Below are positions 17,186-27,203 of a DNA stretch of 64,000 nt, in pieces. This stretch comes from Methylophaga sp. OBS3. Lineage in GTDB: Bacteria; Pseudomonadota; Gammaproteobacteria; Nitrosococcales; Methylophagaceae. Below the pieces are notes generated by a model. That model was not told the origin of the DNA. It ran no database searches and saw only the letters and a list, made by a program, of their open reading frames with translations. The stretch is from the NCBI RefSeq assembly GCF_026319325.1, contig NZ_JAPDMU010000001.1:806001-870000 (forward strand), read 5' to 3'. A program made the position numbers and the translations under genes. The stretch's first letter is position 1. Each line of letters starts with the position of its first letter.

Positions 17186-20100
17186 TCTCTAACTGCTCTT
17201 CGATAAACTTTTTCATCTTACTTAATTGAAATTTGGCCGCCATATCACTGACTTCACTGATAAAACGGTTACAGGCAAGCTCTTGTAGCTCAATATCTTT
17301 AATTAATTGTCTCACACCTACGAGATAGCCAAGGTTAATCATCTCCAGAAGTTCTTTTAAAGTTGCTTTTGGTGGCAGTTGATAAGGGGCATCAATGGCT
17401 TTGGCTTCAACTACGTCAGACTTATTAATCCACTCTAATTCTAAGCGCTCACCTAACCAACTAATTAGCTCGAATAAATTAACCGGCTTCAGGATAAAGT
17501 CTTTGTCACGAATACCCGAATCATTTTCCAAGTTTTTATCAAACGCATTGGCTGAAATGATGCCAATCTTTACCTTAGATTTATGCACATTACGGATTAG
17601 GTGAATGGTTTCCCAACCATCCATCTCTGGCATGGCCAAATCCATAAATATGATTTCAGGATTAAAGTCGGGATAAATACGAATACAGTCTGCGCCAGAT
17701 GCGGCCTCTTTCACTTCAAAACCTAATGGTGATAAGACATTAACCAGTAACTCTCGATCAACAGGCTCATTATCAACCACTAAAATTCGCCGACGAGGGC
17801 CTTTATATCCCACAGGCATTTGATTGGTAATGACGGGTAAATCACCTTCAACGCGAACCGATGGCAAAAACAAACGAATATTAAATATTGTGCCAACACC
17901 CACTTCACTTTTCACCGACAGCACACCGCCCATCAGTTCAGTAAGCAGCTTACAAATGGTCAGCCCTAACCCTGTTCCGCCTACATTTCTCGCTGCACTG
18001 CCACGAACGAATGGTTCGAATATTTTTTCCAGCTCTGCCGCTTTAATACCAGGCCCAGTATCTTCGACTTCTATCGATAAAAACTCACGGGCATGTTTCA
18101 AACGTAATTTAATGCCGCCCTGCTCCGTATACTTAACAGCGTTACCGATAACATTAATCAATATTTGACTTAAACGTTTGTGATCGGCTCGTACAACCTG
18201 AGGTAAATCAGAGCTGATGTCGTACTCAAAGGTGAGCCCTTTGTTGATCGCTTGCAATTCAAACATACTGATAATCTGTTGAATATAATCAGGAAAATGT
18301 AACGACTTAGTATCAAACTTAAGCTTACCACTCTCAATACGGGCAATATCTAACGTGCCTTCAATTAATGACAACAGATGCTCGCCACTTCGTAAAATGA
18401 CTTTGATGGCATTTTTGTTATCTGCCTCAATTTCCGCTTTGTTATCCAATAATTGGGCGTAGCCCAAAATACTATTTAGCGGCGTTCTAAGCTCATGACT
18501 TATCCCAGTGATATAACGGCTTTTCGCTTCGTTAGCTTGCTCGGCAACCACACGAGCACTTTGTAACTCTGCGTCAGTTAATTCATGAAGTTTAATTTCG
18601 CGCTGTAACAAGTTGGTTTGGTGAATTGACTCTTGTTGGGCGACATGGCGACTTTGTGAGGTAAGCAATAACCACCAAACAATGATGCCACTGACAAGCA
18701 CCATCGCCGAAAAGGCTTTTAAAAAGCCAACCTGAATCTCTGGCAGTATATGGGCAATATTGGCGGTGGTTGTCAGCGAAATATGCAGATAGATAAGACC
18801 AAAAATGGCGGCTAAAAATGACACTGTCATAGTCATCAGCAAGATGTAATGACCAACCCCACTTTGAATATAGCCCCAAAGCGACCTCGGCAAAATCTTA
18901 GTCATCAATGACTGGAACTGTGAGTCCAACTTAGCATGAGGTTTACAGGCATCATTACAACGAGCGTCTAGGCAACAACATAACGAGCAAATAGCACCCT
19001 GATAGGCTGGACAATAAGCAACATCATCCACCTCATATTCACGATCACAAATGCTACAAACTTCTTTCGTTTTTGCCGGACGAAATTGATGAGGTTTACG
19101 CGCTAAATAATATTTTCCCTTGGTCCACCAAGCGATTAATGGCGAACAAATTAACGCTGTAAACATCGCGATAAATGAAGAAAATGATTGCGCTTCAATC
19201 CCGAAAATTCCGACAAACGATAACACTGACAATATCGATGCTATTGCCATCGTGCCGACACCGACCGGGTTAATGTCGTATAAGTATGCTCTGCGAAACT
19301 CGACACCTTTAGGACTTAAACCTAGCGGCTTATTGATAACCAAGTCAGCAACCACGGCCGTTATCCAAGAAATCGCAATGTTGGAATACAAGCCGAGGAT
19401 TTGTTCTAAGGCCTCGAAAACATCCAACAACATCAACATCGTGGCAATCATGACGTTGAATAATAGCCAGACAACACGCCCCGGATGGCTATGGGTTAAA
19501 CGAGCGAAAAAGTTAGACCAGGCCAGTGAGCCAGCATAAGCATTTGTAATGTTGATTTTTATCTGAGATAAAACAACAAAAAACACCGTCACAGCCAGTA
19601 ATACATCAGCATTATCAAACACATAGCTAAATGCTGTGTGATACATATAGGTTGGATTAATTGCCTCTTGAGCAGATTGACTGGCCGTAATGACTAAATA
19701 GGCGAGTAACACCCCAGCAAACATTTTGATCATGCCGATAAAAACCCAACCTGGGCCAGCAGCAATAACACCCAAATACCAACGCAGTCTGTTTTCTTTC
19801 GTTTTTTCTGGCATAAAACGCAAAAAGTCGACCTGCTCACCAACTTGAGGGATCAAAGCCATGCCAATAGCGATAGCCGTACCAAACATATAGATGTTAA
19901 AGCCGCTGTCGTAACCAGACGCACCCGCAAAGTTTATTACCCCTCTGACGGTTTCTGGTTCTTTGATAAAAATAACGACAAACGGCAATATCATTAAGAA
20001 CAACCAAACCGGTTGGGTAATCATCTGAATTCGACTGATCAGCGTCACACCATGGGTTACCAACGGGATGATCACAACGGCGGAGATCAGATACCAAACC

Positions 20101-20585
20101 TGTATGGGAAAATCGAAATACATACTCAACGCATAAGCCATGATGACGGCTTCTAATGCGAATAATATGAAGGTAAAGGTCGCGTAGACAAATGAGGATA
20201 TGGTCGAACCAATGTAGCCAAAACCCGCACCACGGGTTAGCAAATCCATATCTAAACCAAACTTTGCTGCGTAATAACTGATTGGCAAGCTGGTAAGGAA
20301 AATAATCAGGCTGATAGTCAGAATTGCCCAAAAGGCATTCACAAAGCCAAAGTTAACGGCAAGTGCTGCACCGATAACCTCTAAAACCAGAAAGGAAATG
20401 GCGCCTAAAGCGGTATTGGAGACACGAAAAATTGACCACTTACGGAAAGCATGTGGCGTAAATCGTAACGCATAATCTTCCAGCGTTTCGTTCGCAACCC
20501 AAGTATTGTAATCACGGCGAATTTTAACAATACGTTGCGGTGCATTATGTTCTGATGATTCCATCAAAGCATCATTGTTACTCAA
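17178..20585 (-). CDS. NCS1-permease-like hybrid sensor histidine kinase with receiver
   Basis: 1135 residues. Residues about 45-490 form a 12-helix transporter-like domain resembling cytosine/purine/allantoin permeases (NCS1). A cytoplasmic segment (about 506-550) then holds nine Cys (510, 513, 525, 533, 536-538, 543, 547), a possible metal or Fe-S module. Two more membrane helices follow (about 578-602, 620-642), then a coiled coil. HisKA has His697 in ISHELRTP, HATPase has NVIGNAVKYTEQGG and EDTGPGI, and the receiver (about 932-1045) has Asp982 in MDLAMPEMDG. The C-terminus is helical. CbrA-like kinases with SLC5 transporter domains are known; here the transporter half looks NCS1-like. Its site beside the amide/urea genes suggests a nitrogenous ligand (inference). 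Confidence 0.88.
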   Translation of the reverse strand: MSNNDALMESSEHNAPQRIVKIRRDYNTWVANETLEDYALRFTPHAFRKWSIFRVSNTALGAISFLVLEVIGAALAVNFGFVNAFWAILTISLIIFLTSLPISYYAAKFGLDMDLLTRGAGFGYIGSTISSFVYATFTFILFALEAVIMAYALSMYFDFPIQVWYLISAVVIIPLVTHGVTLISRIQMITQPVWLFLMILPFVVIFIKEPETVRGVINFAGASGYDSGFNIYMFGTAIAIGMALIPQVGEQVDFLRFMPEKTKENRLRWYLGVIAAGPGWVFIGMIKMFAGVLLAYLVITASQSAQEAINPTYMYHTAFSYVFDNADVLLAVTVFFVVLSQIKINITNAYAGSLAWSNFFARLTHSHPGRVVWLLFNVMIATMLMLLDVFEALEQILGLYSNIAISWITAVVADLVINKPLGLSPKGVEFRRAYLYDINPVGVGTMAIASILSVLSFVGIFGIEAQSFSSFIAMFTALICSPLIAWWTKGKYYLARKPHQFRPAKTKEVCSICDREYEVDDVAYCPAYQGAICSLCCCLDARCNDACKPHAKLDSQFQSLMTKILPRSLWGYIQSGVGHYILLMTMTVSFLAAIFGLIYLHISLTTTANIAHILPEIQVGFLKAFSAMVLVSGIIVWWLLLTSQSRHVAQQESIHQTNLLQREIKLHELTDAELQSARVVAEQANEAKSRYITGISHELRTPLNSILGYAQLLDNKAEIEADNKNAIKVILRSGEHLLSLIEGTLDIARIESGKLKFDTKSLHFPDYIQQIISMFELQAINKGLTFEYDISSDLPQVVRADHKRLSQILINVIGNAVKYTEQGGIKLRLKHAREFLSIEVEDTGPGIKAAELEKIFEPFVRGSAARNVGGTGLGLTICKLLTELMGGVLSVKSEVGVGTIFNIRLFLPSVRVEGDLPVITNQMPVGYKGPRRRILVVDNEPVDRELLVNVLSPLGFEVKEAASGADCIRIYPDFNPEIIFMDLAMPEMDGWETIHLIRNVHKSKVKIGIISANAFDKNLENDSGIRDKDFILKPVNLFELISWLGERLELEWINKSDVVEAKAIDAPYQLPPKATLKELLEMINLGYLVGVRQLIKDIELQELACNRFISEVSDMAAKFQLSKMKKFIEEQLENV

Positions 20586-20641
20586 GATGACTTCCTGATT
20601 AGTTTTATCCAGTTACAAGAATAGCAACCAGAAAAATCACT

Positions 20642-20666
20642 ATTGGATGACATTCATTCATCCAAT
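20642..20666 (-). other. Leader hairpin upstream of the permease-kinase gene
   Basis: ATTGGATGA and TCATCCAAT are a perfect 9-bp inverted repeat with a 7-base loop. It lies just downstream of the predicted -10, near the start of the kinase mRNA, so it could form an RNA hairpin or be a DNA site. Confidence 0.4.
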
Positions 20667-20669
20667 GGC

Positions 20670-20715
20670 ATCATAACGTATGCGTAGGTTTACGTTATCT
20701 ACGTAATATTACGTA
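20670..20715 (-). promoter_or_regulatory. Promoter of the kinase-regulator operon with perfect TACGT palindrome
   Basis: Bases 20700-20715 are TACGTAATATTACGTA, a perfect 16-bp palindrome. On the minus strand it sits directly upstream of a weak -35, with a -10 TATGAT at 20675-20670; 24 bases separate site and -10. A second inverted pair, TAACGTA/TACGTTA (20674-20680, 20691-20697), overlaps the promoter. The palindrome matches the site upstream of the porin gene at 13 of 16 positions. Confidence 0.6.
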
Positions 20716-20736
20716 TAGATCGTTTTATAGTGAATA

Positions 20737-20754
20737 CCGGGGCAATAGCCCCGG
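20737..20754 (-). other. GC-rich stem-loop after hupE
   Basis: CCGGGGC-AATA-GCCCCGG pairs perfectly 16 bases after the hupE stop. There is no T-tract on the minus strand, so it may protect the 3' end of the urease transcript or act as a weak terminator. Confidence 0.4.
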
Positions 20755-20769
20755 CACCAACTTTCCTTT

Positions 20770-21339
20770 TTAAGTGAACAACAAATAGGTGCCACTTAGG
20801 GTTAACAGCGTGGCCAAACCACGTTGGAGATATAAGCCAATCGTATTTTTAAACGTCGCAAGATAAACACCTGCTCCTAATAACAACATTGTCGCTAGGA
20901 TGATGCCGCCAACCGCAGCAAAACCACCGCCTGTAGCAATCATTTCTTGGCCATGAACAAAACCATGTAAAACCGCGAAAACACTCGCTAAAATCAATTG
21001 AACTACCGTATTAATTTGCGTGTTTAACAAAATAACTAAGCCCATTGCTAAAACACTCACCGCGATAGCCAATTCAACAAATGCCATACCAGTTAATACC
21101 GCGCCAAGAACGATACCGACCAACATAAACAAGGTGAATTGAACAGGCACTTGCCACTTGGCTGCTGTTTGCGACTTACCCGCCCAGTAACCAACCGCCA
21201 GCATCACAAGCAAATGATCAATGCCGGTGAATGGATGACTAAATCCCCCTGCAAAATTAGCAATATCATGGCCCGGATGCGCTAATGCGATACTTGGAAA
21301 AAGTAAGGCCGCCAGCAGTGTGTAAAAAGATTTTTTCAT
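20770..21339 (-). CDS. hupE: HupE/UreJ family nickel permease or accessory membrane protein
   Basis: 189 residues: a signal-like first helix ending in ALA, a mature N-terminus HPGHD and the HPFTGIDHLLVMLAVGYW motif with conserved His and Asp, typical of HupE/UreJ. Six hydrophobic helices. Members are thought to move nickel for urease or hydrogenase. It is the last gene of the urease cluster, 23 bases after ureG, and so most likely supplies nickel to urease. Confidence 0.9.
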   Translation of the reverse strand: MKKSFYTLLAALLFPSIALAHPGHDIANFAGGFSHPFTGIDHLLVMLAVGYWAGKSQTAAKWQVPVQFTLFMLVGIVLGAVLTGMAFVELAIAVSVLAMGLVILLNTQINTVVQLILASVFAVLHGFVHGQEMIATGGGFAAVGGIILATMLLLGAGVYLATFKNTIGLYLQRGLATLLTLSGTYLLFT

Positions 21340-21362
21340 TTTTTCCTCTCTTGGTTGAGCGG

Positions 21363-21971
21363 TTAGTTCAACATCAAACCTTGCTTTTCAATAAAGGCAA
21401 TAATATCTGCCAGCCCGTCTTCTGCTTTTAAATTACTAAATACAAAAGGTCGTTCACCACGCATACGTTTAGCATCACGATCCATCACTTCTAATGACGC
21501 ACCAACCAATGGCGCTAAATCGGTTTTATTAATGACGAGCAAATCTGACTTGGTTATACCCGGGCCACCTTTACGTGGAATCTTCTCACCAGCCGATACG
21601 TCAATAACGTAGATAGTCAGATCGGATAATTCAGGGCTAAACGTCGCTGCTAAGTTATCACCACCACTCTCAACAAATACGATTTCTAATGGATCAAAAC
21701 GTTTGCTTAACTGAGCAACCGCTTCAAGATTCATGGATGCGTCTTCACGGATGGCCGTATGCGGGCAACCGCCAGTTTCAACACCAATAATACGATCGGC
21801 AGACAAAGCTTCGTTGCGTGTTAAAAACTCCGCATCTTCTTTGGTGTAAATATCGTTGGTGACGACTGCAATGTTGTACTTATCACGTAACTTCTTACAT
21901 AAAGCTAATGTTAAAGCGGTTTTGCCTGAGCCAACTGGCCCACCAATACCTACGCGTAAAGGTTCTTTCAT
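21363..21971 (-). CDS. ureG: Urease accessory GTPase UreG
   Basis: 202 residues of the SIMIBI GTPase class. P-loop [15 protein letters not shown] (residues 11-25), switch region [14 protein letters not shown], the metal-binding [17 protein letters not shown] (Cys-Pro-His) and a [11 protein letters not shown] guanine-specificity motif. It drives nickel insertion into urease with UreD, UreF and UreE. 16 bases after ureF. Confidence 0.97.
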   Translation of the reverse strand: MKEPLRVGIGGPVGSGKTALTLALCKKLRDKYNIAVVTNDIYTKEDAEFLTRNEALSADRIIGVETGGCPHTAIREDASMNLEAVAQLSKRFDPLEIVFVESGGDNLAATFSPELSDLTIYVIDVSAGEKIPRKGGPGITKSDLLVINKTDLAPLVGASLEVMDRDAKRMRGERPFVFSNLKAEDGLADIIAFIEKQGLMLN

Positions 21972-21987
21972 CTTAACGGTCTCTCAA

Positions 21988-22665
21988 TCAGGATCGAAAT
22001 AATCGGGAATACTGTGTTTCATGTCGGCAGCCAGCAATGCTCAGTGCCGGACAAAAATTGTGGATGTCATCATCAGCAATTTGCATGGACTCTTCGACCA
22101 ACGCCGGAATCATCTTAGCGAGGTCGGACAAAATACGTTGTCCAGCGACCTGCCCTAAAGGCACGGCTTTCATAACTGCACTGACTTGGTTTTCTAAAAA
22201 TGACCAAATATAGGCATGTAGAGTCTCTGCTAATGGGATTTCCCATTGCCAAGCACTGGCTGCATACATAGTTGGAAAAGCTGGCTGTTCCATTGACTCA
22301 CTAAAAGCCAACACATTATCAGGCCACGTTGCTAAGTCGCGCTGTAGTCTTAACAGTGAATACGCCATTTGCTGCGTTTCAGCCAAGGCTTCACTACTAT
22401 CACGCCCAGCTTGGTAAAAGTCATCCCAAGCTTGTACTTGCACGGTATCCATTTTTTGCCACGCCTCAAATAAACGACGTAACACGGGTAATTCAAAATT
22501 GACGTAATAGATCGACATGACATCGCCAATCCATTGTTTAGCTGTATCAACATCACGAACAGCCTGGGTTTCAATAGCCCACTCTAAACCTTGTGAGTAA
22601 CTATACGCTCCCACTGGCAGCATCGGGCTGGCAAGCTGAAGAAGTCGTGATAATGACGCCGTCAT
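21988..22665 (-). CDS. ureF: Urease accessory protein UreF
   Basis: 225 residues, all-helical. The N-terminal LLQLASPMLPVGAYSYSQGLE is the UreF signature; the C-terminal CPALSIAGCRHETQYSRLFRS tail is also conserved. It works with UreD and UreG in the apo-urease activation complex. Six bases after ureE. Confidence 0.95.
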   Translation of the reverse strand: MTASLSRLLQLASPMLPVGAYSYSQGLEWAIETQAVRDVDTAKQWIGDVMSIYYVNFELPVLRRLFEAWQKMDTVQVQAWDDFYQAGRDSSEALAETQQMAYSLLRLQRDLATWPDNVLAFSESMEQPAFPTMYAASAWQWEIPLAETLHAYIWSFLENQVSAVMKAVPLGQVAGQRILSDLAKMIPALVEESMQIADDDIHNFCPALSIAGCRHETQYSRLFRS

Positions 22666-22671
22666 AAAATG

Positions 22672-23175
22672 TTAATGGCTATGTCCATGATGGTGATGGT
22701 GGCTGTGAACATGATCGTCATCATCGTGATGATGGTGATGTCCGCCACCAGAGTACGCGCCCGATTCAGGTTCAAATGGCGCTTGTAACTCTTCAACCTG
22801 CACACCAAGTCCTATTAACATGTCTTTTAAAACGTAATCTGACTCAAGCTTTAACCAGCCATCACCAATTTCCAAAGGCACATGACGATTACCCAAATGA
22901 TAAGCCGCACGGGTTAAAGCATGCGCATTAGTGGCAGTCACCTGCATTACTGATTGATCAGCAGCAACAACCTTAATCACTTCACCGGTATCGGCTTTGA
23001 GGTAATCACCGCCGCGTAAAATGGTGCCACGTTCCATAAACAAAGCGGCCTCAGTGCCGGACTGTAAGGTAACGCGAATACGGCTCTTTTGCCGTAAATC
23101 AAAGCTCAACGCGACAACATCATCAATCGTTGTATCACTATGAATATGAGAAAGCTTGGTCGAAAAAGACAGCAT
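22672..23175 (-). CDS. ureE: Urease accessory nickel chaperone UreE, long His-rich tail
   Basis: 167 residues. An N-terminal peptide-binding domain (LPF-like part includes LSFDLRQKSRIRVTLQSG) and a metal-binding domain with AYHLGNRHVPLEI precede a C-terminal tail rich in His and Asp (about residues 144-167, roughly 14 His). The tail binds nickel ions, as in the Klebsiella protein. It delivers nickel to UreG/urease. Confidence 0.95.
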   Translation of the reverse strand: MLSFSTKLSHIHSDTTIDDVVALSFDLRQKSRIRVTLQSGTEAALFMERGTILRGGDYLKADTGEVIKVVAADQSVMQVTATNAHALTRAAYHLGNRHVPLEIGDGWLKLESDYVLKDMLIGLGVQVEELQAPFEPESGAYSGGGHHHHHDDDDHVHSHHHHHGHSH

Positions 23176-23183
23176 GTTTGTCC

Positions 23184-24902
23184 TTAGAATAAAAAGTAAC
23201 GTTGAGCCATCGGCAGCTCGACCGCAGGCTCACAAATCAGCAATTCACCATCAGCCAACACTTGATAGGTTTCTGGATCCACGGTTATCTCAGGCGTCGC
23301 GTCATTCAACACCATATCTTTTTTACTGATGCTCCGGCAGTTTTTGACTGCAACCAGTGGCTTTTCTAAACCTAACGCTTGCACATCAGGGTTATTCAGG
23401 GCGGCTTGAGAAACAAATGTCACTGAGCTTTTTAATGCTTTGCCATAACTACCAAACATCGGTCGGTAATGGACTGGTTGTGGTGTCGGGATAGAGGCAT
23501 TGGGATCGCCCATTGCTGCGGCTGCAATCATGCCGCCTTTCAAAATCAACGTCGGTTTCACACCAAAAAATGCTGGACGCCACAAAACCAAATCCGCCAA
23601 CTTACCTGTTTCAATCGAACCCACCGTATCTGAAATACCATGGGTAATCGCTGGGTTGATAGTGTATTTAGCAATGTAACGTTTCACCCGGTAGTTATCG
23701 GCATCACCGTCATTACTTGCCGCATCTTCTGGTAAAGCGCCACGTTGTAACTTCATTTTATGGGCTGTTTGCCAAGTACGAATCACCACTTCCCCTACTC
23801 GGCCCATTGCCTGTGAATCTGATGACATCATGGCAAATGCACCGGTGTCATGCAGAATATCTTCAGCTGCAATGGTTTCACGACGAATTCGCGACTCAGC
23901 AAACGCAACATCTTCGGCAATGGAAGGGTCAAGGTGATGACACACCATCAACATATCCAAATGCTCATCTAAGGTATTGACCGTAAATGGTCGGGTGGGA
24001 TTGGTTGAGGAAGGTAAAACATTACTTGAGCTAATGGCTTTGATAATGTCTGGTGCATGACCACCACCCGCCCCTTCGGTATGAAAGGTATGAATAGTGC
24101 GGCCTTTGAATGCATCCAAAGTGGTTTCAACAAAACCTGACTCATTTAAGGTGTCTGAGTGAATGGCGACCTGAATATCCATTTCTTCTGCAACTGACAA
24201 ACAGTTATCAATCGCTGCTGGCGTGGTACCCCAATCTTCATGAAGTTTTAAGCCAATAACACCAGCCGTCACTTGCTCTCTGGCAGGCTCAGGTTTAGAG
24301 ACGTTACCTTTACCGAAAAAGCCCATATTCATTGGGAAAGCTTCAGCGGCTTCAAGCATACGATGAATATGCCATGGCCCCGGTGTACAAGTTGTTGCAT
24401 ACGTCCCTGTTGCAGGCCCGGTTCCGCCGCCAAGCATCGTGGTGACACCTGACATTAAGGCTTCTTCAATTTGTTGTGGGCAAATCCAGTGAATATGACT
24501 ATCAATACCACCAGCGGTGAGAATCATACCCTCGCCAGCAATAACTTCAGTACCGGCGCCAACAGGAATAGTGACATTCGGTTGGATATCGGGATTTCCG
24601 GCTTTACCAATTGCCCAGATATTGCCGTCTTTAATAGCGACATCGGCTTTGATAATACCGGTTACCGCATCAATGATAAGCGCGTTGGTAATGACGGTAT
24701 CGGCGATTTCATCAGCACATAATTGTGATTGGCCCATACCATCACGAATGACCTTACCACCACCAAACTTTACTTCTTCACCGTAGGTCGTGAAGTCTTT
24801 CTCAACTTCGATCCATAACTCGGTATCAGCTAGGCGAATTTTGTCGCCAACGGTTGGGCCAAACATTTCAGCATAAGCTTGGCGGTCAATTTTTAAGCTC
24901 AT
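23184..24902 (-). CDS. ureC: Urease subunit alpha
   Basis: 572 residues, normal for the family. It is the catalytic subunit, hydrolysing urea to ammonia and carbamate. The nickel-site pieces are present: the HIHWICPQQ His pair, the carbamylated Lys in [12 protein letters not shown], His in [10 protein letters not shown] and [15 protein letters not shown], and the mobile-flap LMVCHHLD catalytic His with [11 protein letters not shown]. The ATG at 24902 overlaps the ureB stop by 4 bases. Confidence 0.98.
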   Translation of the reverse strand: MSLKIDRQAYAEMFGPTVGDKIRLADTELWIEVEKDFTTYGEEVKFGGGKVIRDGMGQSQLCADEIADTVITNALIIDAVTGIIKADVAIKDGNIWAIGKAGNPDIQPNVTIPVGAGTEVIAGEGMILTAGGIDSHIHWICPQQIEEALMSGVTTMLGGGTGPATGTYATTCTPGPWHIHRMLEAAEAFPMNMGFFGKGNVSKPEPAREQVTAGVIGLKLHEDWGTTPAAIDNCLSVAEEMDIQVAIHSDTLNESGFVETTLDAFKGRTIHTFHTEGAGGGHAPDIIKAISSSNVLPSSTNPTRPFTVNTLDEHLDMLMVCHHLDPSIAEDVAFAESRIRRETIAAEDILHDTGAFAMMSSDSQAMGRVGEVVIRTWQTAHKMKLQRGALPEDAASNDGDADNYRVKRYIAKYTINPAITHGISDTVGSIETGKLADLVLWRPAFFGVKPTLILKGGMIAAAAMGDPNASIPTPQPVHYRPMFGSYGKALKSSVTFVSQAALNNPDVQALGLEKPLVAVKNCRSISKKDMVLNDATPEITVDPETYQVLADGELLICEPAVELPMAQRYFLF

Positions 24903-25213
24903 GACAAGGCCCCCATGACTCTACCTGCAAAACCATAAACCTGACGTTGGCCTGATAAAGCCACTAATTCAACTGTTCGCATCTGACCTGGTTCAAACCT
25001 CACGGCGGTTCCAGGCGCAATATTTAACCGAAAGCCGTAAGCCTTATCACGGTCAAACAGCAACGCATCATTTACTTCAAAAAAGTGGTAGTGCGAGCCG
25101 ATTTGTACCGGTCGGTCACCACTGTTTGAGACATCAATGGTTATCAGCTCACGATCTTCATTCATCGATAACTGACCGGGTTTCACTCGCATTTCGCCTG
25201 GAATCATCGTCAT
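24899..25213 (-). CDS. ureB: Urease subunit beta
   Basis: 104 residues. [20 protein letters not shown] at the N-terminus, then [17 protein letters not shown] and [21 protein letters not shown] are diagnostic of UreB. A structural subunit of the (UreABC)3 complex. Starts at ATG 25213 (preceded by other Met codons close by); 5 bases after ureA. Confidence 0.97.
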   Translation of the reverse strand: MTMIPGEMRVKPGQLSMNEDRELITIDVSNSGDRPVQIGSHYHFFEVNDALLFDRDKAYGFRLNIAPGTAVRFEPGQMRTVELVALSGQRQVYGFAGRVMGALS

Positions 25214-25218
25214 CGTCC

Positions 25219-25521
25219 TTAAATAATCGGGTTATGTACTGTGACCAACTTAGTACCATCTGGAAATGTCGCTTCCACCTGAATTTCGGGCAACATTTCT
25301 GCAATACCATCCATCACGTCATCTCGTGTTAATAAGGTCGCACCGTAATCCATCAGATCGGCAACGGTTCTGCCATCTCTTGCCCCTTCCATAATGGCTG
25401 CAGAGATAAAGGCCACCGCTTCTGGATAATTAAGCTTTAAACCACGATCTTTACGCCGCTCAGCCAATAGCGCTGCGGTAAAAATTAATAACTTATCTTT
25501 TTCTCTAGGGGTCAATTCCAT
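25219..25521 (-). CDS. ureA: Urease subunit gamma
   Basis: 100 residues, exact family length: [40 protein letters not shown] and the C-terminal [18 protein letters not shown]. First of the three structural urease genes, 20 bases downstream of ureD. Confidence 0.98.
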   Translation of the reverse strand: MELTPREKDKLLIFTAALLAERRKDRGLKLNYPEAVAFISAAIMEGARDGRTVADLMDYGATLLTRDDVMDGIAEMLPEIQVEATFPDGTKLVTVHNPII

Positions 25522-25541
25522 TGCTTGTCAGCCCTTATCAA

Positions 25542-26432
25542 TTAAGTGGACCAAATGCGTGGTCGGCTAGCCTCGCGCTCGCCATACCAAGGACGCAAAT
25601 AGTGCCAAATTTTTTCAAAATACATTTTTGCTTCTTGGGCACAGCTACCCATATAACGTGCTGTAAATATCTGGGGTAATGCTGACACACCATAATCTGC
25701 TTTTGACGTCAGGGTGATGTCCTGACATTGCTTCAATACTTCAGCCGGCGTCTCACTAGCAGCAACCACTAAACTACCGAAGACAACATGTTCGTGAAGT
25801 CCAGCCATTGCCGTTAACAATTTACTGTTTGGGTTCATTAAAGCGGATTCATTCCAAATAAGCTTGTCTTCACGTCTGATTTGTAATTTTTGACGAAATT
25901 GGCCGGTCTGCCAACGCTCGCCACTGGCTTTGCGGCCTAAACAAACCACTTCCCAGCCAGCAAAGACAGCTGACTTGGCTAAATTCACTTGGGTATTTAA
26001 AACGACATCTGCACTATCAAATACGATATTTTCCTGTGGTAACCATTCAAGGCGTGCATTGTCAGCCACATTGATCACAATATCTTGGCTGGCTTGTCGT
26101 CCGAGTGATTTGTACCACTTAGTTGCCCCCGGTGTCGTTAATAATGCTGATGACTTTGAGGCCATATCAACACCAAGAAAGAGATGATCACCACCAGCGA
26201 CACCACCTGGCGGATGAATAATCACACCATGTGCTACGTCAGGGCCTTCTGGGTAAAGGATTTTTTGCAGTACTAGCGGACCATGATGTTGCCTGCGCGC
26301 CAGTGTTGATTGATTTGAGCGGTGGTCAAACATCAGTTTCAGACTGGCATCCCAGCCAGTCATCAACTGATTTGAGGTATGACTAACTACTTTTTCTATT
26401 AACGGTAACGCTGATTGCGAGCGCACATTCAT
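25542..26432 (-). CDS. ureD: Urease accessory protein UreD
   Basis: 296 residues. Typical segments are QKILYPEGPDVAHGVIIHPPGGVAGGDHL, TTPGATKWYKSLG and LEWLPQENIVFDSA. It binds apo-urease and offers a nickel path together with UreF and UreG. It begins the ureDABCEFG-hupE run, 62 bases downstream of the ABC transporter gene urtE, with no obvious terminator in between, so transport and hydrolysis are probably co-transcribed. Confidence 0.96.
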   Translation of the reverse strand: MNVRSQSALPLIEKVVSHTSNQLMTGWDASLKLMFDHRSNQSTLARRQHHGPLVLQKILYPEGPDVAHGVIIHPPGGVAGGDHLFLGVDMASKSSALLTTPGATKWYKSLGRQASQDIVINVADNARLEWLPQENIVFDSADVVLNTQVNLAKSAVFAGWEVVCLGRKASGERWQTGQFRQKLQIRREDKLIWNESALMNPNSKLLTAMAGLHEHVVFGSLVVAASETPAEVLKQCQDITLTSKADYGVSALPQIFTARYMGSCAQEAKMYFEKIWHYLRPWYGEREASRPRIWST

Positions 26433-26494
26433 GCCAACACTCTCCTACATGTTGCACATAGAGCAACACATTTGTGCGCCAATAACAATAGAAC

Positions 26495-27184
26495 TTATAC
26501 CGTCAGGTACTTTTTAACCATTGCCGCATCTACGTTTTCACGCAGATCTTCATGGATAAACTTACCTTTCTCAATCACGATAATTCGATCTGCGATCTCC
26601 ATGGTAAAGCTCAATACCTGCTCAGAAACAATGATGGTAATTTCACGCATCTGACGAATTTCATTTAAGACTTTGGCAATGTCTTTAATGATTGATGGCT
26701 GAATACCCTCAGTCGGTTCATCTAACAACAATACTTTTGGATTGGTCACCAAAGCACGGGCAATCGCCAACTGTTGCTGCTGACCGCCTGACAAGTTACC
26801 ACCTTTACGATGACGCATATCATGTAGCACAGGAAACAATGAAAAGATGTCATCCGGAATCGATTTCATTTTCGATACTTGTAGACCCGTTTCAATGTTT
26901 TCCTGCACGGTTAAGGTTGGGAAAATCATCCGGCCTTGTGGCACATAAGCGATACCATTAGCAACCCGCTTATGGCTTTCCATGCCATTAACATCAACAC
27001 CTTCAACAGAAACTTTATCAGCCTGACTTGGCAGAATGCCCATCAAAGATTTGAACAGTGTAGTTTTACCCATACCATTTCGGCCCATGATTGCCAGCGT
27101 TTCATTCTTATTGACGTTAAAGCTGATGTCGTGAATAACCTGGCTCTGACCATAACTAACTTGTAAATTTTCTACTTCAAACAT
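26495..27184 (-). CDS. urtE: Urea/amide ABC transporter ATP-binding protein UrtE
   Basis: 229 residues. Walker A GRNGMGKTTL, the signature NLSGGQQQQLAIARAL and Walker B KVLLLDEPTEGIQPS; size and LivF-like QVSYGQSQVIHDI start match UrtE. The second of two ATPases of a high-affinity importer, at the inner face of the membrane. 19 bases after urtD. Confidence 0.94.
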   Translation of the reverse strand: MFEVENLQVSYGQSQVIHDISFNVNKNETLAIMGRNGMGKTTLFKSLMGILPSQADKVSVEGVDVNGMESHKRVANGIAYVPQGRMIFPTLTVQENIETGLQVSKMKSIPDDIFSLFPVLHDMRHRKGGNLSGGQQQQLAIARALVTNPKVLLLDEPTEGIQPSIIKDIAKVLNEIRQMREITIIVSEQVLSFTMEIADRIIVIEKGKFIHEDLRENVDAAMVKKYLTV

Positions 27185-27203
27185 GGTTAATCTCCAGCGT
27201 TAA

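Noticed and set aside
22672..22750. Tandem trinucleotide-like repeat in DNA
   Set aside because: It is the coding sequence for the His/Asp-rich tail of UreE.
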